Notes: generated by a model from the sequence alone, not told the origin. DNA of 64,000 bases from Gigaspora margarita (GCA_009809945.1 WTPW01000577.1:290569-354568); one strand, 5' to 3'. Counted from the stretch's first letter, positions 44,051 to 54,110 are shown. Program-made: numbers and translations.

Positions 44051-44943
44051 ATACTTGAAAAATTTAATACGGATGTCCAAAAATTTAGTTGTCTAGAAAA
44101 ACTAAAAGTATTTATATTAACGTTTAAAAGCGTCTAGAAAACTTTATAGTAGTCAATTCATCTAACCTAATACTACTAAAGTTGTAACATCTGTCATCTT
44201 TATGCGATCTGATTGGTTGGATTGAATTATCCGTGCCTACTTACGTGTAATTTCTTGTGGTTGCTTATCGCTTTCGATAGCATATAGCATATACAGACTA
44301 ATATATTGCATATAACACAATTAATCGAATCCGTCTTTAAGCAATATCTGTAAACCCGTAAAACTGATAACAGAATTCTAATCGTTCACAAGCTTTTATT
44401 AGTATTAGTACGATATCAGTAGAATTTATCATGTAGATGAATTTCTTGAGTGTTGTTGGCCGTTAAATTATGAAAAAATAAAAAACAGGTTTCTGTTTGA
44501 CGTATTCAATTTATCGCTTTTGCACATATTATCAGTCACCTCTAAAGTATCGTCAATCACGTTAGATTTTTATTATTATTGCGAAGAGACGGTGATCACG
44601 TGATCAAAAAGAGAGTAACCTCCAGCCGCCACATTCGCGCAACACAGCCAAGACATGTGAAATTCAGCAGCGTGGGCAATTAAATACAAGCACAGCTATT
44701 GACACGTGCTGGGCGCAATTGGCCTGACAAAGATGGCTTCGCAGGAAAAAAAACAAACAAATAAAGAATAAAATAAAATAAAATCATAAATAAACTCTAA
44801 AGGTATCGATGCAGAGTCTTTAGGATAATCCTGATCTTGCGCGACCCACCCACCCACTCAAGGCAGAAGAAGCATGTGATTCCATCATTCATTTCGTTCA
44901 CAGCTGGCTTGCTGCGGCAGGCGGAAACCGCCGGATCACTCAC

Positions 44944-45018
44944 CCTACTTCGTTTTTGTAATGCGGTATTAGCTTCTCTTCGTTCTTCTCTTGTAGGGTG
45001 ATATAATAAACGCGGCAT
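44944..45018 (-). pseudogene. Captured first exon of an unknown host-type gene
   Basis: Minus strand: ATG at 45018, 25 codons beginning MPRLLYHPTREERREAN and ending QKRSR, then a consensus donor (AGG/GTGAGT, donor G at 44943). Reading on past the donor gives a long open frame to 44797, but its low complexity and the perfect donor favour an exon boundary. This patch and the adjoining DNA (44580-44750) are much less AT-rich than the rest of the unit, consistent with transduced gene DNA. The highly charged sequence matches no family that I can name. Confidence 0.5.
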
Positions 45019-45135
45019 TATGAAACAAAAAATATAGATATAAATATATCTATCTATATACTGTATAATATAAGTTATTAGACAAATTTATACTATTAAG
45101 TATAACATAGAATTTTTTAAGAAAATATGTGCTCA

Positions 45136-45710
45136 TCACCGGCTGTTAGTAATTTAAGCCACATGGTTTTAGTCGGTTGGCTTAGCCAACTGGCTAAATA
45201 ATCGGCTAAGCGGTTGGCTAACGGCTAACTATTGGTCTGTATTCGGAATATTTCGGGTTATTTGGTCGTATTTATTTTTCCTTTTCGGAATTTATCGAAT
45301 TCTTACAATAGTTAGCTTTTAGTCGCATTAGCCAGCCGATCACATTACATCGGCTGGCTTAGCTGTGGCTGCCTTAGCCAGCTTAAATCACTACCGGTGG
45401 TGACACTCTCTTGTGTAACGTACAATAAAAAAACAAGCATAAACACGTGCAAATTTATTATTGTTAGGGTTAGATTATAGTTAGAGGAAGGGAGGGTTAG
45501 CGCTAGATGTAACTATATAGTAAAATTTCACGAGGAATTTTTTTTTGCTAGAAAAAAATGGTGGCTTCATGCCACAATTTTCAGTTATCACGATATTTTT
45601 GAAAACGGCGTTTTTTCGGTTCGTTTTCATGTTACACGATCAGGTGTAACGGTTACACCTGATCTTGTATTCTTATTGGCACGGGACTGTCACCGAGGTG
45701 ACAAATAGAT
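45136..45710. mobile_element. Probable larger MITE around the 45147 element
   Basis: CACCGGTGGTGACA, when the inner MITE is removed, faces TGTCACCGAGGTGACA near 45689-45704. The core has GTTAGGGTTAG (45462) and the GAGGAATTTTTTTTTGCTAG cassette (45531). Confidence 0.4.
45147..45393. mobile_element. hAT-like MITE, TAGTGATTTAAGC ends, inside the Helitron
   Basis: TAGTAATTTAAGCC and GCTTAAATCACTA. The flanks ccggctgt (45139-45146) and ccggtggt (45394-45401) match at 6 of 8. The interior repeats GGCTTAGCCA and GCTAAG words. Confidence 0.7.
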
Positions 45711-46330
45711 TCACTCTATATTAAATGCCAAAATTTTGAAAAAATAAATATTACTTATAACTTTAATTTATAAACTTTTTTGAAAATTCTAACCGATAAT
45801 TTGGATAATACTAATGAAAACAATAATTTTTATCGGTTACATTTTTTAAAACTTAAGATTTTATAGATTTATTAAAATATACGTGATTTTTGATGAGAAG
45901 TGACTTGGAGCACCATAATAAATATTTTTGTTAATGCACGTCCGTAAGGACGTGCGAAATGCTAGTATTTCTTTAAAACTTTACATGTACAGTATGTAAT
46001 GTGTTACATTGCATTGATGCTACAGAAAATAATCTTATGCAAACTATCCGTTGTTTGTTGTTATGCGTGCTTTGTTTATTACAGCACCATCGTCTTTGTT
46101 CCAGAAAACAAAAAAAAATTTAGCTAAAGTTGTCTAGTGATATGCAAAGTACAGATTTTCAAATGTTTGCTGACAGTCTTTATTGATCCAATTCAGGTTA
46201 ATTACATATTGATTTCTACATATAAAAAAAAACCATCAACTGCATCAAAAGGGCAACCCAGTCTTTAGCGCTTTAAACTTGTCATGCTACACAAATTTCT
46301 ATCATTGATAGGATGAGCAAGGGGTAATAG

Positions 46331-46420
46331 GTACAAGTAACACAAAATATCGACTAAACAAATTTTAAGATCACTCGGAACTGAAATTTGATTTGTCAAT
46401 ATTTTGTGTTACTTGCGCCA
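46331..46420. repeat. Hairpin repeat, AAGTAACACAAAATAT arms (unit B)
   Basis: AAGTAACACAAAATATCG and ATATTTTGTGTTACTTG pair across about 50 bases. The orthologue in unit C is at 51848-51940, so it predates that duplication. Confidence 0.7.
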
Positions 46421-46889
46421 TATTAATCTAGTAATCCATTTAGCAATTTACCATTCAAATTGTCCCATCAAGATAATTCAAATTATACCGAAATTATACA
46501 AATCAAATTACAATATCGAAGATAGATCAAAATAGAAGTTTGTTTATGAAGTCGAACACAATTATACATATTATTTTCTATCATACATGTTATTTATTAT
46601 AGCCATTTTGGGCAGGTCAATTTTGATCCGTAAAAACATCAAAAAAAGAAATATACCAAAGCAAATTATGTTTTCACCACAACTGTCATTAAGATGATCT
46701 GGATAATATTAAGGCCATGAATGCATGATTAACCGAATTAATTGAAATTGAAACTCATTTAAGTTTTGTGTTATACTTTGAAATCCTTGTTATCCCAAAC
46801 ATCCAAAGAATTTATCAATAGAGAACTTTTGTAACACCAGATCTGTACTAAATGCAAAACAATCTTTTTGTAATTTTATGAGAATTAAA

Positions 46890-46912
46890 AAAAAAAGAAA
46901 AAAGAAAAAAAA
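46890..46912 (+). repeat. Poly-A-rich tract
   Basis: The same tract is longer in unit C (52421-52464) at the matching position, about 190-230 bases upstream of the Q/N gene. Confidence 0.6.
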
Positions 46913-47053
46913 AGTTTGACAACTCCCTGTCAATCATGATCATAAATTACCAGACCAATACTGGGCAAATTGGCGAATACAATTATTTGAAAATTACTTT
47001 TATTCGACAATTTTGGCCTTGTAGTGTATACTTTACTGTTATATAAACACAAA

Positions 47054-47070
47054 AAAGATATAAAGACTTT
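47054..47070 (+). promoter_or_regulatory. Conserved core promoter of Q/N-rich gene 3
   Basis: AAAGATATAAAGACTTTATC, about 36-52 bases before the ATG, preceded by TATATAAACAC. Identical in its core to unit C. Confidence 0.58.
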
Positions 47071-47105
47071 ATCTTTTCATTTTTTGCCAAAATAGTTTTA
47101 AAAAA

Positions 47106-47369
47106 ATGAGTCAATCTACAATCCAAATTGGCGCTCAATCACAAAATAATAATGGCCAACTACAAAGACACCAGCATATTGTTGGACTACAAAACGTTAG
47201 TGGCCAACTTCGAAGTCTCCAGAATACTGAAGATTTTATTGATACTCAGCAATACAATGCCCTAGTTAACGGTACATATCCATTAACTGAAATACAAGAT
47301 GTAGAAAATCAAACACAACAGAGCGCTCAATTTTCAACAATGTTGTTTTCGGGGATTACTTTCCCATAA
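47106..47369 (+). CDS. Short Q/N-rich protein, copy 3 (87 aa)
   Basis: Intact frame: MSQSTIQIGAQSQNNNG, then QRHQHIVGLQNVSGQL, LQNTEDFIDTQQ, VNGTYPLTEIQDVENQTQQ and the C-terminus AQFSTMLFSGITFP. No signal peptide or membrane segment. It differs from the unit C copy at few positions over the shared part and from copies 1 and 2 at many, yet keeps the exact length and every motif in place. That spacing suggests selection on the protein. Nearest neighbours are the unit B pseudogene (divergent) and a hAT MITE 474 bases downstream. Function unknown; Q/N-richness alone is compatible with low-complexity or prion-like behaviour, which is untested. Confidence 0.75.
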   Translation: MSQSTIQIGAQSQNNNGQLQRHQHIVGLQNVSGQLRSLQNTEDFIDTQQYNALVNGTYPLTEIQDVENQTQQSAQFSTMLFSGITFP

Positions 47370-47842
47370 ATATAGTCACGCATTATTTTTCTCTAAATTT
47401 GCGCTTTTAGCCACTATTTTTTTTTATTTTCTAAATTTTCGCATTTTAAATATAATTACCTCTTAGAATATGTACTAAAATATTTTCAAATTGAAATTTT
47501 TGTGATATTTTTGACTTTTTTATATTGTCATTCTCAACACATAGAATTAGGAATATAGTCTAACTTAATTTGAACATTTTATTCGCTACAATAGTAAACG
47601 GATGTCATCCAAGCTAGAATTATAAACCTTTTTCAAAGATATTATATTAGATTATTTTTATAAAGAACAATAAGTTATTCCAAAAGTTTTTCAACAATAA
47701 TCATAATCAAAAATACTAATAGAATAATATTTTAAAAAACTTAGAATTTACTATCATATCAAATATGAATATTTATAAAAACATTTTAATAAAAAGATAG
47801 AAATATTTAGAAAAACTAATAAAAAGCCTATATGTTTGGCAA

Positions 47843-48159
47843 GGGTCCGTATTGTTTCGCCGACAATCACTTCACCGACATAACATTTCACTGACAGATA
47901 TTCTCCGACAAGTTCATTTTACCGACAGTTTGTTTCACCGAAGCTCATTTCACCGACAAGTTTTTTTTTAAAAAGCACACTAACTTTAACCCTAATTCTA
48001 TCCTGACCCTACCCTGACCCTAACGACAATGACCAGAATTACTTTGTCGGGAAATGAGCTTCGGTGAAATAAACTGTCGGTAAAATGAACTTGTCGGAGA
48101 ATATTTGTCGGTGAAATGTTATGTCGGTGAAGTGATTGTCGGCGAAATAATTGCCACCC
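47843..48159. mobile_element. hAT MITE, long arms with TTCACCGACA motifs, 317 bp
   Basis: Arms of about 120 bases: CGCCGACAATCACTTCACCG, then CATTTTACCGACAGTTTGTT-like sequence and their complements. Perfect 8-bp duplication gtttggca (47835-47842, 48160-48167). Unit A keeps the uninterrupted ATATGTTTCGCAATATG at 41827-41843. The centre holds CTAACTTTAACCCTAATTC and ACCCTGACCCTAA. The frame at 47998-48210 is only arm sequence. Confidence 0.93.
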
Positions 48160-48454
48160 GTTTGGCAATTTAATAAAACTGTAATATGGAGTCCGTGCCT
48201 TGAAAATCAAGTTATAAGATATATAATTTACTATGTCTCATAACTTGACTTTCAAGACACAGACTCCATATGTCAAAAATACAATCCTGTGCTTTGTTTA
48301 TTTCGAGAGAGATAAATCTCTAGTGTTGGTCCTTTCCTTTCTGCTTAAGCACCATCATACATTCATCACAAAGTCATTTTATTTATAAAATCTCTTTACA
48401 TAATTATTATATATATAGAATACTATGTATGTTAATTTTTGTATATTATTTAAT

Positions 48455-48714
48455 GAGTATTACTATTTGTACACTATGTGCTTGTACATGGATATTATAA
48501 ATTTTTATTATGAAGCCACTTTTTGGCCTTTAATAAAAAAAAATTCATTGCAAAATTTTGGCATAAATTATCCCTTGCCCCAATTTTAAACCCACTTTTA
48601 CCCTAACAATAAACAAGAGTTTTTCGGTCGTAAAACTTGGGTTGATAAACGTGATACGCAAAACTGTAATTCAATAAATTATATTCGTGTTTGCACACTA
48701 TATGTATACTAATA
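48455..48714. mobile_element. MITE with TATTTGTACACTATGTG end (unit B)
   Basis: ATTACTATTTGTACACTATG faces TGCACACTATATGTATACT. The core has AAAAAAAAATTCATTGCAAA and TTTACCCTAAC, i.e. the cassette shared by other MITEs. The orthologue is at 53597-53876 in unit C; related ends at 37335-37588. Confidence 0.55.
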
Positions 48715-48909
48715 AATTTTCTTATTTATGTATAAATCTATTTAAACTTATATAAAAAAATAAAACAATTTTATAAAAAAATTATGTAAATGGTATATAT
48801 TTATGAATTTTATATATTATAAATAGTAACTTTTTGTGCAATAACCATCTAAATGAATTTTTTACATAAATTTATGTATTAAAAAATTTTATATATCATA
48901 ATTATATAA

Positions 48910-48965
48910 GACCGTGCAAACAAATATAATTGTTTCTCGTAACCCAGCCGGGTGCTTTTTTTAAT
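48910..48965 (+). mobile_element. Solo left end of a GGCC-type MITE
   Basis: GACCGTGCAAACAAATATAA, then TTGTTTCTCGTAACCC, resembles the left arm of the Harbinger-type family. No matching right arm was found. Confidence 0.35.
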
Positions 48966-49010
48966 AAAATTAAAAAATTTTTTTATATATATAAATAAAT
49001 AAAAATATAT

Positions 49011-49340
49011 ATATTTATTTTTATATAAATTTAAATAGATTTTACGCAAATTCTATATTAAATAATATATAAAAATTAACATATATAATTTTTATATAGT
49101 AGTCTAAATAATATTTATTTTTATATAAATTTAAATAGATTTACGCAAATTCTATATTAAATAATATATAAAAATTAACATATATAATTTTTATATGTAG
49201 TCTATATAATTTTTATATAGTAGTCTGTATAATATTTATTTTTATGTAAATTTAAATAGATTTTACGCAAATTCTATATTAAATAATATATAAAAATTAA
49301 CATATATAATTTTTATATGTAGTCTATATAATATTTATGT
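49011..49340 (+). repeat. Three tandem ~110-bp AT-rich units
   Basis: ATTTATTTTTATATAAATTT, then AATAGATTTTACGCAAATTC and TTTTTATATAGTAGTCT, recur at about 49013, 49113 and 49234 with few differences. Confidence 0.75.
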
Positions 49341-49450
49341 AAAGTTGTAGGTCTATGTAGATTTTATAAAAAAACAACTTGCTGATGTAATAAACATAAT
49401 ATTAGTCTAAATGGCATAAATTTAATTGTCAATGGATTATTTTTTAGGTG

Positions 49451-49554
49451 CCTGAAGTCAAACTTGACTGAAATTAGTCCCTGAATTAAATCATCTTGCA
49501 CGTGTTATATAGTAATTTTAGTCAGCGTAACTTTAGGCAAGTGCTAACTTCAGG
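49451..49554. mobile_element. Small MITE, CCTGAAGTC ends (unit C, best preserved)
   Basis: CCTGAAGTCAAACTTGACTG faces AGGCAAGTGCTAACTTCAGG. This copy shows the inverted ends most clearly. Confidence 0.65.
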
Positions 49555-49732
49555 CGTAAAATCGTCTTGGAAATGACGAGTTGTTTCTTCTAAATGAGCA
49601 TAATTTGTGCTAAAACTAGTCTTTTTACAATAGCAATAATCACTAGTTTCTTAGATCATAAATAATTATTTTCATATAAATACAGTATAGAATTTCATAG
49701 TAAGCAAGTAAATAAACAAAAGGGCAAAATCA

Positions 49733-49930
49733 GATGGAGTCCAAAATTTCCGGTTATTTCATTAAATCCTTGCTGATGGTTAGGGTAGGGGTGGTTTAGG
49801 ATTGGGGTGAGATATAGTTTATACCAAAAGTTCACAAGGAAAAGTTTTTGTTAGAAACCAAAAGGTGGTTCCATAATCGAATTTTGTTGGTTACTGTTAT
49901 GAAACTTCTGAAAATTTTGGGCTCCATCTT
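49733..49930. mobile_element. MITE with GATGGAGTCCAAAATTT ends
   Basis: GATGGAGTCCAAAATTTCC faces AAAATTTTGGGCTCCATC. The core has GGTTAGGGTAGGGGTGG and AAGGAAAAGTTTTTGTTAG, then AAACCAAAAGGTGGTTCCAT. It is absent from the matching place in unit B (about 42300). Confidence 0.65.
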
Positions 49931-50599
49931 GGCCTTGTTGTAAATCTATTGAATGGATACAAATAAAATATATTAGCTAAAAAAAGGGAATTTATCTGAA
50001 ACAAAATGTACATCAGGAATTAATTCACAAAATATCTGTTGAAATAAACGAAATAAACAAATTAACTATCCTGTAAATTTATTTGCTTTTGTTAAAGTAA
50101 ACTTATATTTAAGCAAAATTTCGAGTTAAATGGCAATAGCTTTTCAGAGTAAACTTTGGTTATTTATTTGTTTGCTGACTGAAGTATTATGTTGACAATA
50201 ATCCAATATATTTAACACCTAAAAAACTTAACTTCTGCGAAAGGACACACCGCAGCATTTAATCGTACTTATTTTGAAGGAACAAAAAAAAAAAAAGAAG
50301 ATATTTGACTTTTATTTTCATGTATTATGTCTTTTTTAATCACTGCAAACAGAAATGCGATATTTCATCTTTTTATTGTAGCATTTAACTTTGATTCTTG
50401 TCATCAGACAGTAAATATCATTATATAAAAATAAAAAATTTTTAATTGATAAAATGCATACTGATTCCAAAATAGCATACTTTGTTTATTTATTTATAAA
50501 TAACATATGTCGATTTCGGATTGAGAGGAATCAATAACAATGAATACCTGAGTTTCTCAAATTAAAGTTTCTCAAGCAACTTCACAATATGTTATTTAA

Positions 50600-51330
50600 T
50601 TGTCTATAGTTCTCATAACATTTTTTGCAGGTTATTCTCGATAAATTTACCTAATTTTGTTTATTTTTAGGCCTCGACAGAAATGTTATAAATTCCACTT
50701 TATGATTAATTCTTTAATTGATTCCAAATTGTCTTCAATACCTTTTCTAACTTTTCTATTAATTTTGTCCGATATCAGCAATCTTTTCTACATTAATTTT
50801 GGATTGTAGGCTCCAAAATGAAAGTAAAAATCGTTGAACAAAGTACCTAATATTATTTTTCCTATTTCAATCTTTTTTTTTTTTTTACTACAGGAATATA
50901 AACAAAATTTGGTCCGAAACATAATGCATGAAATATTGCATGTGCTTTATCAAAATAAACGATTATCCATTTAGCTCTAGCGTCACTTTGTTTTGGGAAA
51001 CATTACAAACAAATAATGAATTTATTGGGAAGTGAGCATACTTAAAATTCTTTATTTTATCAGAGAGTGTAGAAAGAGTAGGAGTTTCGTAGTCTAATCA
51101 TGGAATGCAGGCATTCAATTATTTATCTTAGTTTGATTAAAAATATTCGTTTCGTTCGTTAGAAATTACAGAGAGAACTTCATGTTAAGTATCTGAAAGT
51201 GCAATTGTTTTTGCCAAATTTTCAGCGTGATATAATATACTTGTACTATTGAAATCTGAGACTATATTAACTCTATAATTATTAATCAACGTCGTTTCCG
51301 ATGTGCGGTCTGTTACTCATGCGGCAATAA
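50600..51330 (-). pseudogene. Kinase-family gene tail, decayed (unit C)
   Basis: Minus-strand block equivalent to DARAKWIIVYFDKAH and CFGPNFVYIPVV at about 50890-50990, collinear with unit B base by base over long stretches. Stops and frame changes are present. The same tail-only truncation as in units A and B suggests that the kinase core was lost before the A/B/C duplications. Confidence 0.5.
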
Positions 51331-51847
51331 TTCATTGGCCATATACTTGAAAAAATTTAATACGGATGTCCAAGAAGCTTAGTTGTTTAGAAAAACCAAA
51401 AGTATTTATATTAACGTTTAAAAACGCCTAAAAACAAATATGGAAAACTTAATAGTAGTCAATTCATATTTCTTTAAAAGCTTTACATGCATGCAATGTG
51501 TTACATTGCATTGATGCAACAGAAAATAATCTTATGCAACCTATCTGTTATTTGTTGTTTTGCGTACTTTGTTTATTACAGCACCATCGTCTTTGTTCCA
51601 GAAAACAAAAAAAAAAATTGAAAAAAAATTAACTAAAGTTGTCTAATGATATGCAAAGTACAGATTTTCAAATGTTTGGCTGCCAATTTTTATTGACCAA
51701 ATTCAGGTTAACTACATAACACACATTCTTGATTTCTACATATAAAAAAACCATCAACTGCATCAAAAGGGCAACCCAGACTTTAGCGCTTTAAACTTGT
51801 CATGCTACACAAATTTCTATCATTGATATGATGAGCAAGGGGCAAAC

Positions 51848-51940
51848 GGTGCAAGTAACACAAAATATCTTACGATTTGACTAATCAAAATTTAAGATCC
51901 CTCGGATCTTATTTGTCAATATTTTGTGTTACTTGCACCT
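51848..51940. repeat. Hairpin repeat, AAGTAACACAAAATAT arms (unit C)
   Basis: GGTGCAAGTAACACAAAATA and ATATTTTGTGTTACTTGCAC pair; orthologue of 46331-46420. Confidence 0.7.
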
Positions 51941-52415
51941 TTCCCCTCCATATTTTAATCTAGTAATCCATTTAGCAATTTACCATTCAAATTGTCTCAT
52001 CAAGATAATTCAAATGATACCGAAATTATCCAAATCAAATTACTATATTGAAGATTGATCAAAATAAAAGGTTGTTTATGAAATCGAACACAACAATACA
52101 TATTATTTCCTATCATACATGTTATTTATTATAGCCATTTTGTAGCAGGTCAGTTTTGATCCGTAAAAACATCAAAAAAAAGAAATATGTTACAAAGCAA
52201 ATTATGTTTTCACCACAACCGTCATTAAGATGATCTGGGCTAATATTAAAGCCATTAATGCATGATTAACCGAGTTAATTGAAATTGGATCTCATTTAAG
52301 TTTTGTGTTATTTGAAATCCTTGTTATCCCAAAAATCCAAAGAATTTCAATAGAGAACTTTTGTAACACCAGATCTGTACTAAATACAAAAAAACATTTC
52401 TTGTAATTTTATGAG

Positions 52416-52420
<5 letters not shown>

Positions 52421-52456
<36 letters not shown>

Positions 52457-52464
52457 AAAAAAAG
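52421..52464 (+). repeat. Poly-A tract
   Basis: Forty-odd A interrupted once by G; the unit B counterpart is shorter. Confidence 0.85.
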
Positions 52465-52603
52465 TTTGACAACTCCCTGTCAATCATGATCATAAATTAC
52501 CAGACCAATACTGGGCAAATTGGCGAATACAATTATTTGAAAATTACTTTTATTCGACAATTTTGGCCTTGTAGTGTATGCTTTACTGTTATATAAACAC
52601 AAA

Positions 52604-52620
52604 AAAGATATAAAGACTTT
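52604..52620 (+). promoter_or_regulatory. Conserved core promoter of Q/N-rich gene 4
   Basis: AAAGATATAAAGACTTTGGC, about 36-52 bases before the ATG. The promoter is intact although the gene behind it is cut by an inversion. Confidence 0.55.
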
Positions 52621-52655
52621 GGCTTTTCATTTTTTGCCAAAATAGTTTTAAAAAA

Positions 52656-52874
52656 ATGAGCCAATCTACAATCCAAATTGGCGCTCATTCACAAAATAAT
52701 AATGGCCAACTACAAAGACACCAGCATATTGTTGGACTACAAAACGTTAGTGGCCAACTTCAAAGTCTCCAGAATACTGAAGATTTTATTGCTACTCAGC
52801 AACACACTGACCTAGTTAACGGTACATATCCATTAACTGAAATACAAGATGTAGCTATAAATATTCATATTTGA
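52656..52874 (+). pseudogene. Short Q/N-rich gene, copy 4, cut by inversion
   Basis: The first 66 codons match copy 3 almost exactly (MSQSTIQIGAHSQNNNG to LTEIQDV). The frame then runs into inverted downstream DNA and ends AINIHI. The missing C-terminal segment (VENQTQQSAQFSAMLFSGIP then FP) is found on the opposite strand at 53274-53339. The protein therefore lacks the most conserved end of the family and probably does not work as the others do. A minus-strand frame (53271-53477) joins the displaced tail to unrelated sequence and is not a gene. Confidence 0.75.
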
Positions 52875-53339
52875 AATAATGGTAAATACAATTTTTTTTT
52901 TTAAAATAATATTCTATTGTTATTTTTGATTATAAATATTGTTGAAAAACTTTGGAATAACTTATTGTTATTTATAAAAATATTCTAATATAATACCTTT
53001 GAATATTAATAGTTCTAACTTGGATGGCATCCGTTTACCTATTGTAGCGAATAAATGTTCAAATTAAATTACGTTATATTCCTTAATCTATGTGTTTAGA
53101 ATGATACAATAAAAAAAAAAAAGTAAAAAATATCACATAAATTTCAATTTAAAAATATTTTAGTACATATTCTAAGAGGTAATTATATTTAAAATGCGAA
53201 AGTTTAGAAAATAAAAAAAAAAATAGTTGCTAAAAGCGCAAATTTAGAGAAAAATAATGCGTGACTATGTTTATGGGAAAGGAATCCCCGAAAACAACAT
53301 TGCTGAAAATTGAGCGCTCTGCTGTGTTTGATTTTCTAC
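52854..53339 (-). other. Local inversion of ~490 bp inside unit C
   Basis: This segment is the reverse complement of unit B from 47302 to about 47776: the gene 3-prime end, then GGGATTCCTTTCCCATAAAC-type sequence, TAGTCACGCATTATTTTTC and the ATAATTACCTCTTAG block. Unit order resumes after it at AAGATATATAATTTACTAT (53344, compare 48212). The DNA matching 47777-48210 is missing. Confidence 0.85.
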
Positions 53340-53596
53340 ATTTAAGATATATAATTTACTATATCTCATAACTTGACTTTCAAGACACAGACCCCATATA
53401 TCAAAAATACAATCCTGCGCTTTATTTCGAAAGAGATAAATCTCTAGTGAAGGTCTTTTCTGCTTAAGCATCATCATACATTCATCACAAAGTCATTTTA
53501 ATTTTAAAATCTACATAGATTTACAACTTTACATAATTATTATATATATAGAATACTATATAAAATTATGTTTGTTAATTTTTATATATTATTTAA

Positions 53597-53876
53597 TGAG
53601 TATTACTATTTGTACACTATGCGTTTGTACACGGAAATTATAGAAATCAACCAATATCTTAATATTTTGATTATGAAACCACTTTTTGGTCTTTAATAAA
53701 AAAAATTTTATTGCAAATTTTGGTATAAATCATACCTTGCCCCAATTTTAAACCCAATTTTACCCTAAACATAGACAAGAGTTTTTCGGTTGTAAAACTT
53801 TGGTTGATTGACATGTTAAGCAAAACTGTAATTCAATAAATTATATCCGTGTTTGCACACTATAATGTATATTAAT
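53597..53876. mobile_element. MITE with TATTTGTACACTATGCG end (unit C)
   Basis: Orthologue of 48455-48714, with the same core (TTTACCCTAAAC; AAAAAAATTTTATTGC). Confidence 0.5.
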
Positions 53877-54110
53877 AAATTTTCTTATTTATGTAAAGAT
53901 CTATTTAAATTTATATAAAAAAATAAAAAATATATTTTTATAAAAAATTATGTAAATGGAGTAACATTTTTATACAATAAACATCTAAATGAATTGTTAC
54001 ATAAATTTATATATTAAAAAATTTTATATATCATAATTATATAACTTTTATATATTATAAATTTAAATAAAAATTTTATACAAATTTTATATATTGATAA
54101 ACAAATAAAA

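Larger units (their letters stand above)
44161..45965 (-). mobile_element. Helitron, 1.8 kb, non-autonomous, with captured exon
   Basis: It starts TCTAACCTAATAC directly after A and ends GAAATGCTAG directly before T. A hairpin GCACGTCCGTAAGGACGTGC (45937-45956) sits 5 bases before the final GCTAG. This is the textbook Helitron layout: 5-prime TC, 3-prime CTRR preceded by a hairpin, insertion between A and T without duplication. Unit C has the empty site CAATTCATATTTC at 51463-51475. No Rep/helicase gene. It carries gene-like DNA at 44560-45018 and MITE DNA at 45136-45710. The element itself reads on the plus strand; the captured exon is on the minus strand. Confidence 0.9.
42050..48900. repeat. 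Segmental unit B
   Basis: Collinear with unit C over its whole length except for the Helitron at 44161-45965 and the MITE at 47843-48159. The order is small MITE, pseudogene, Q/N gene, AT-rich tail. Confidence 0.8.
49448..54110. repeat. Segmental unit C
   Basis: The shortest version of the module: small MITE, pseudogene, hairpin repeat, Q/N gene, AT-rich tail. It has no Helitron, and it contains an internal inversion at 52854-53339. Confidence 0.8.

Noticed and set aside
47998-48210. 70-codon minus-strand frame
   Set aside because: It lies on the arm of the hAT MITE at 47843-48159 and depends on its inverted repeat.
53271-53477. 68-codon minus-strand frame ending in the Q/N family C-terminus
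   Set aside because: A chance fusion of the inverted gene end to flanking DNA, without the family promoter or N-terminus.
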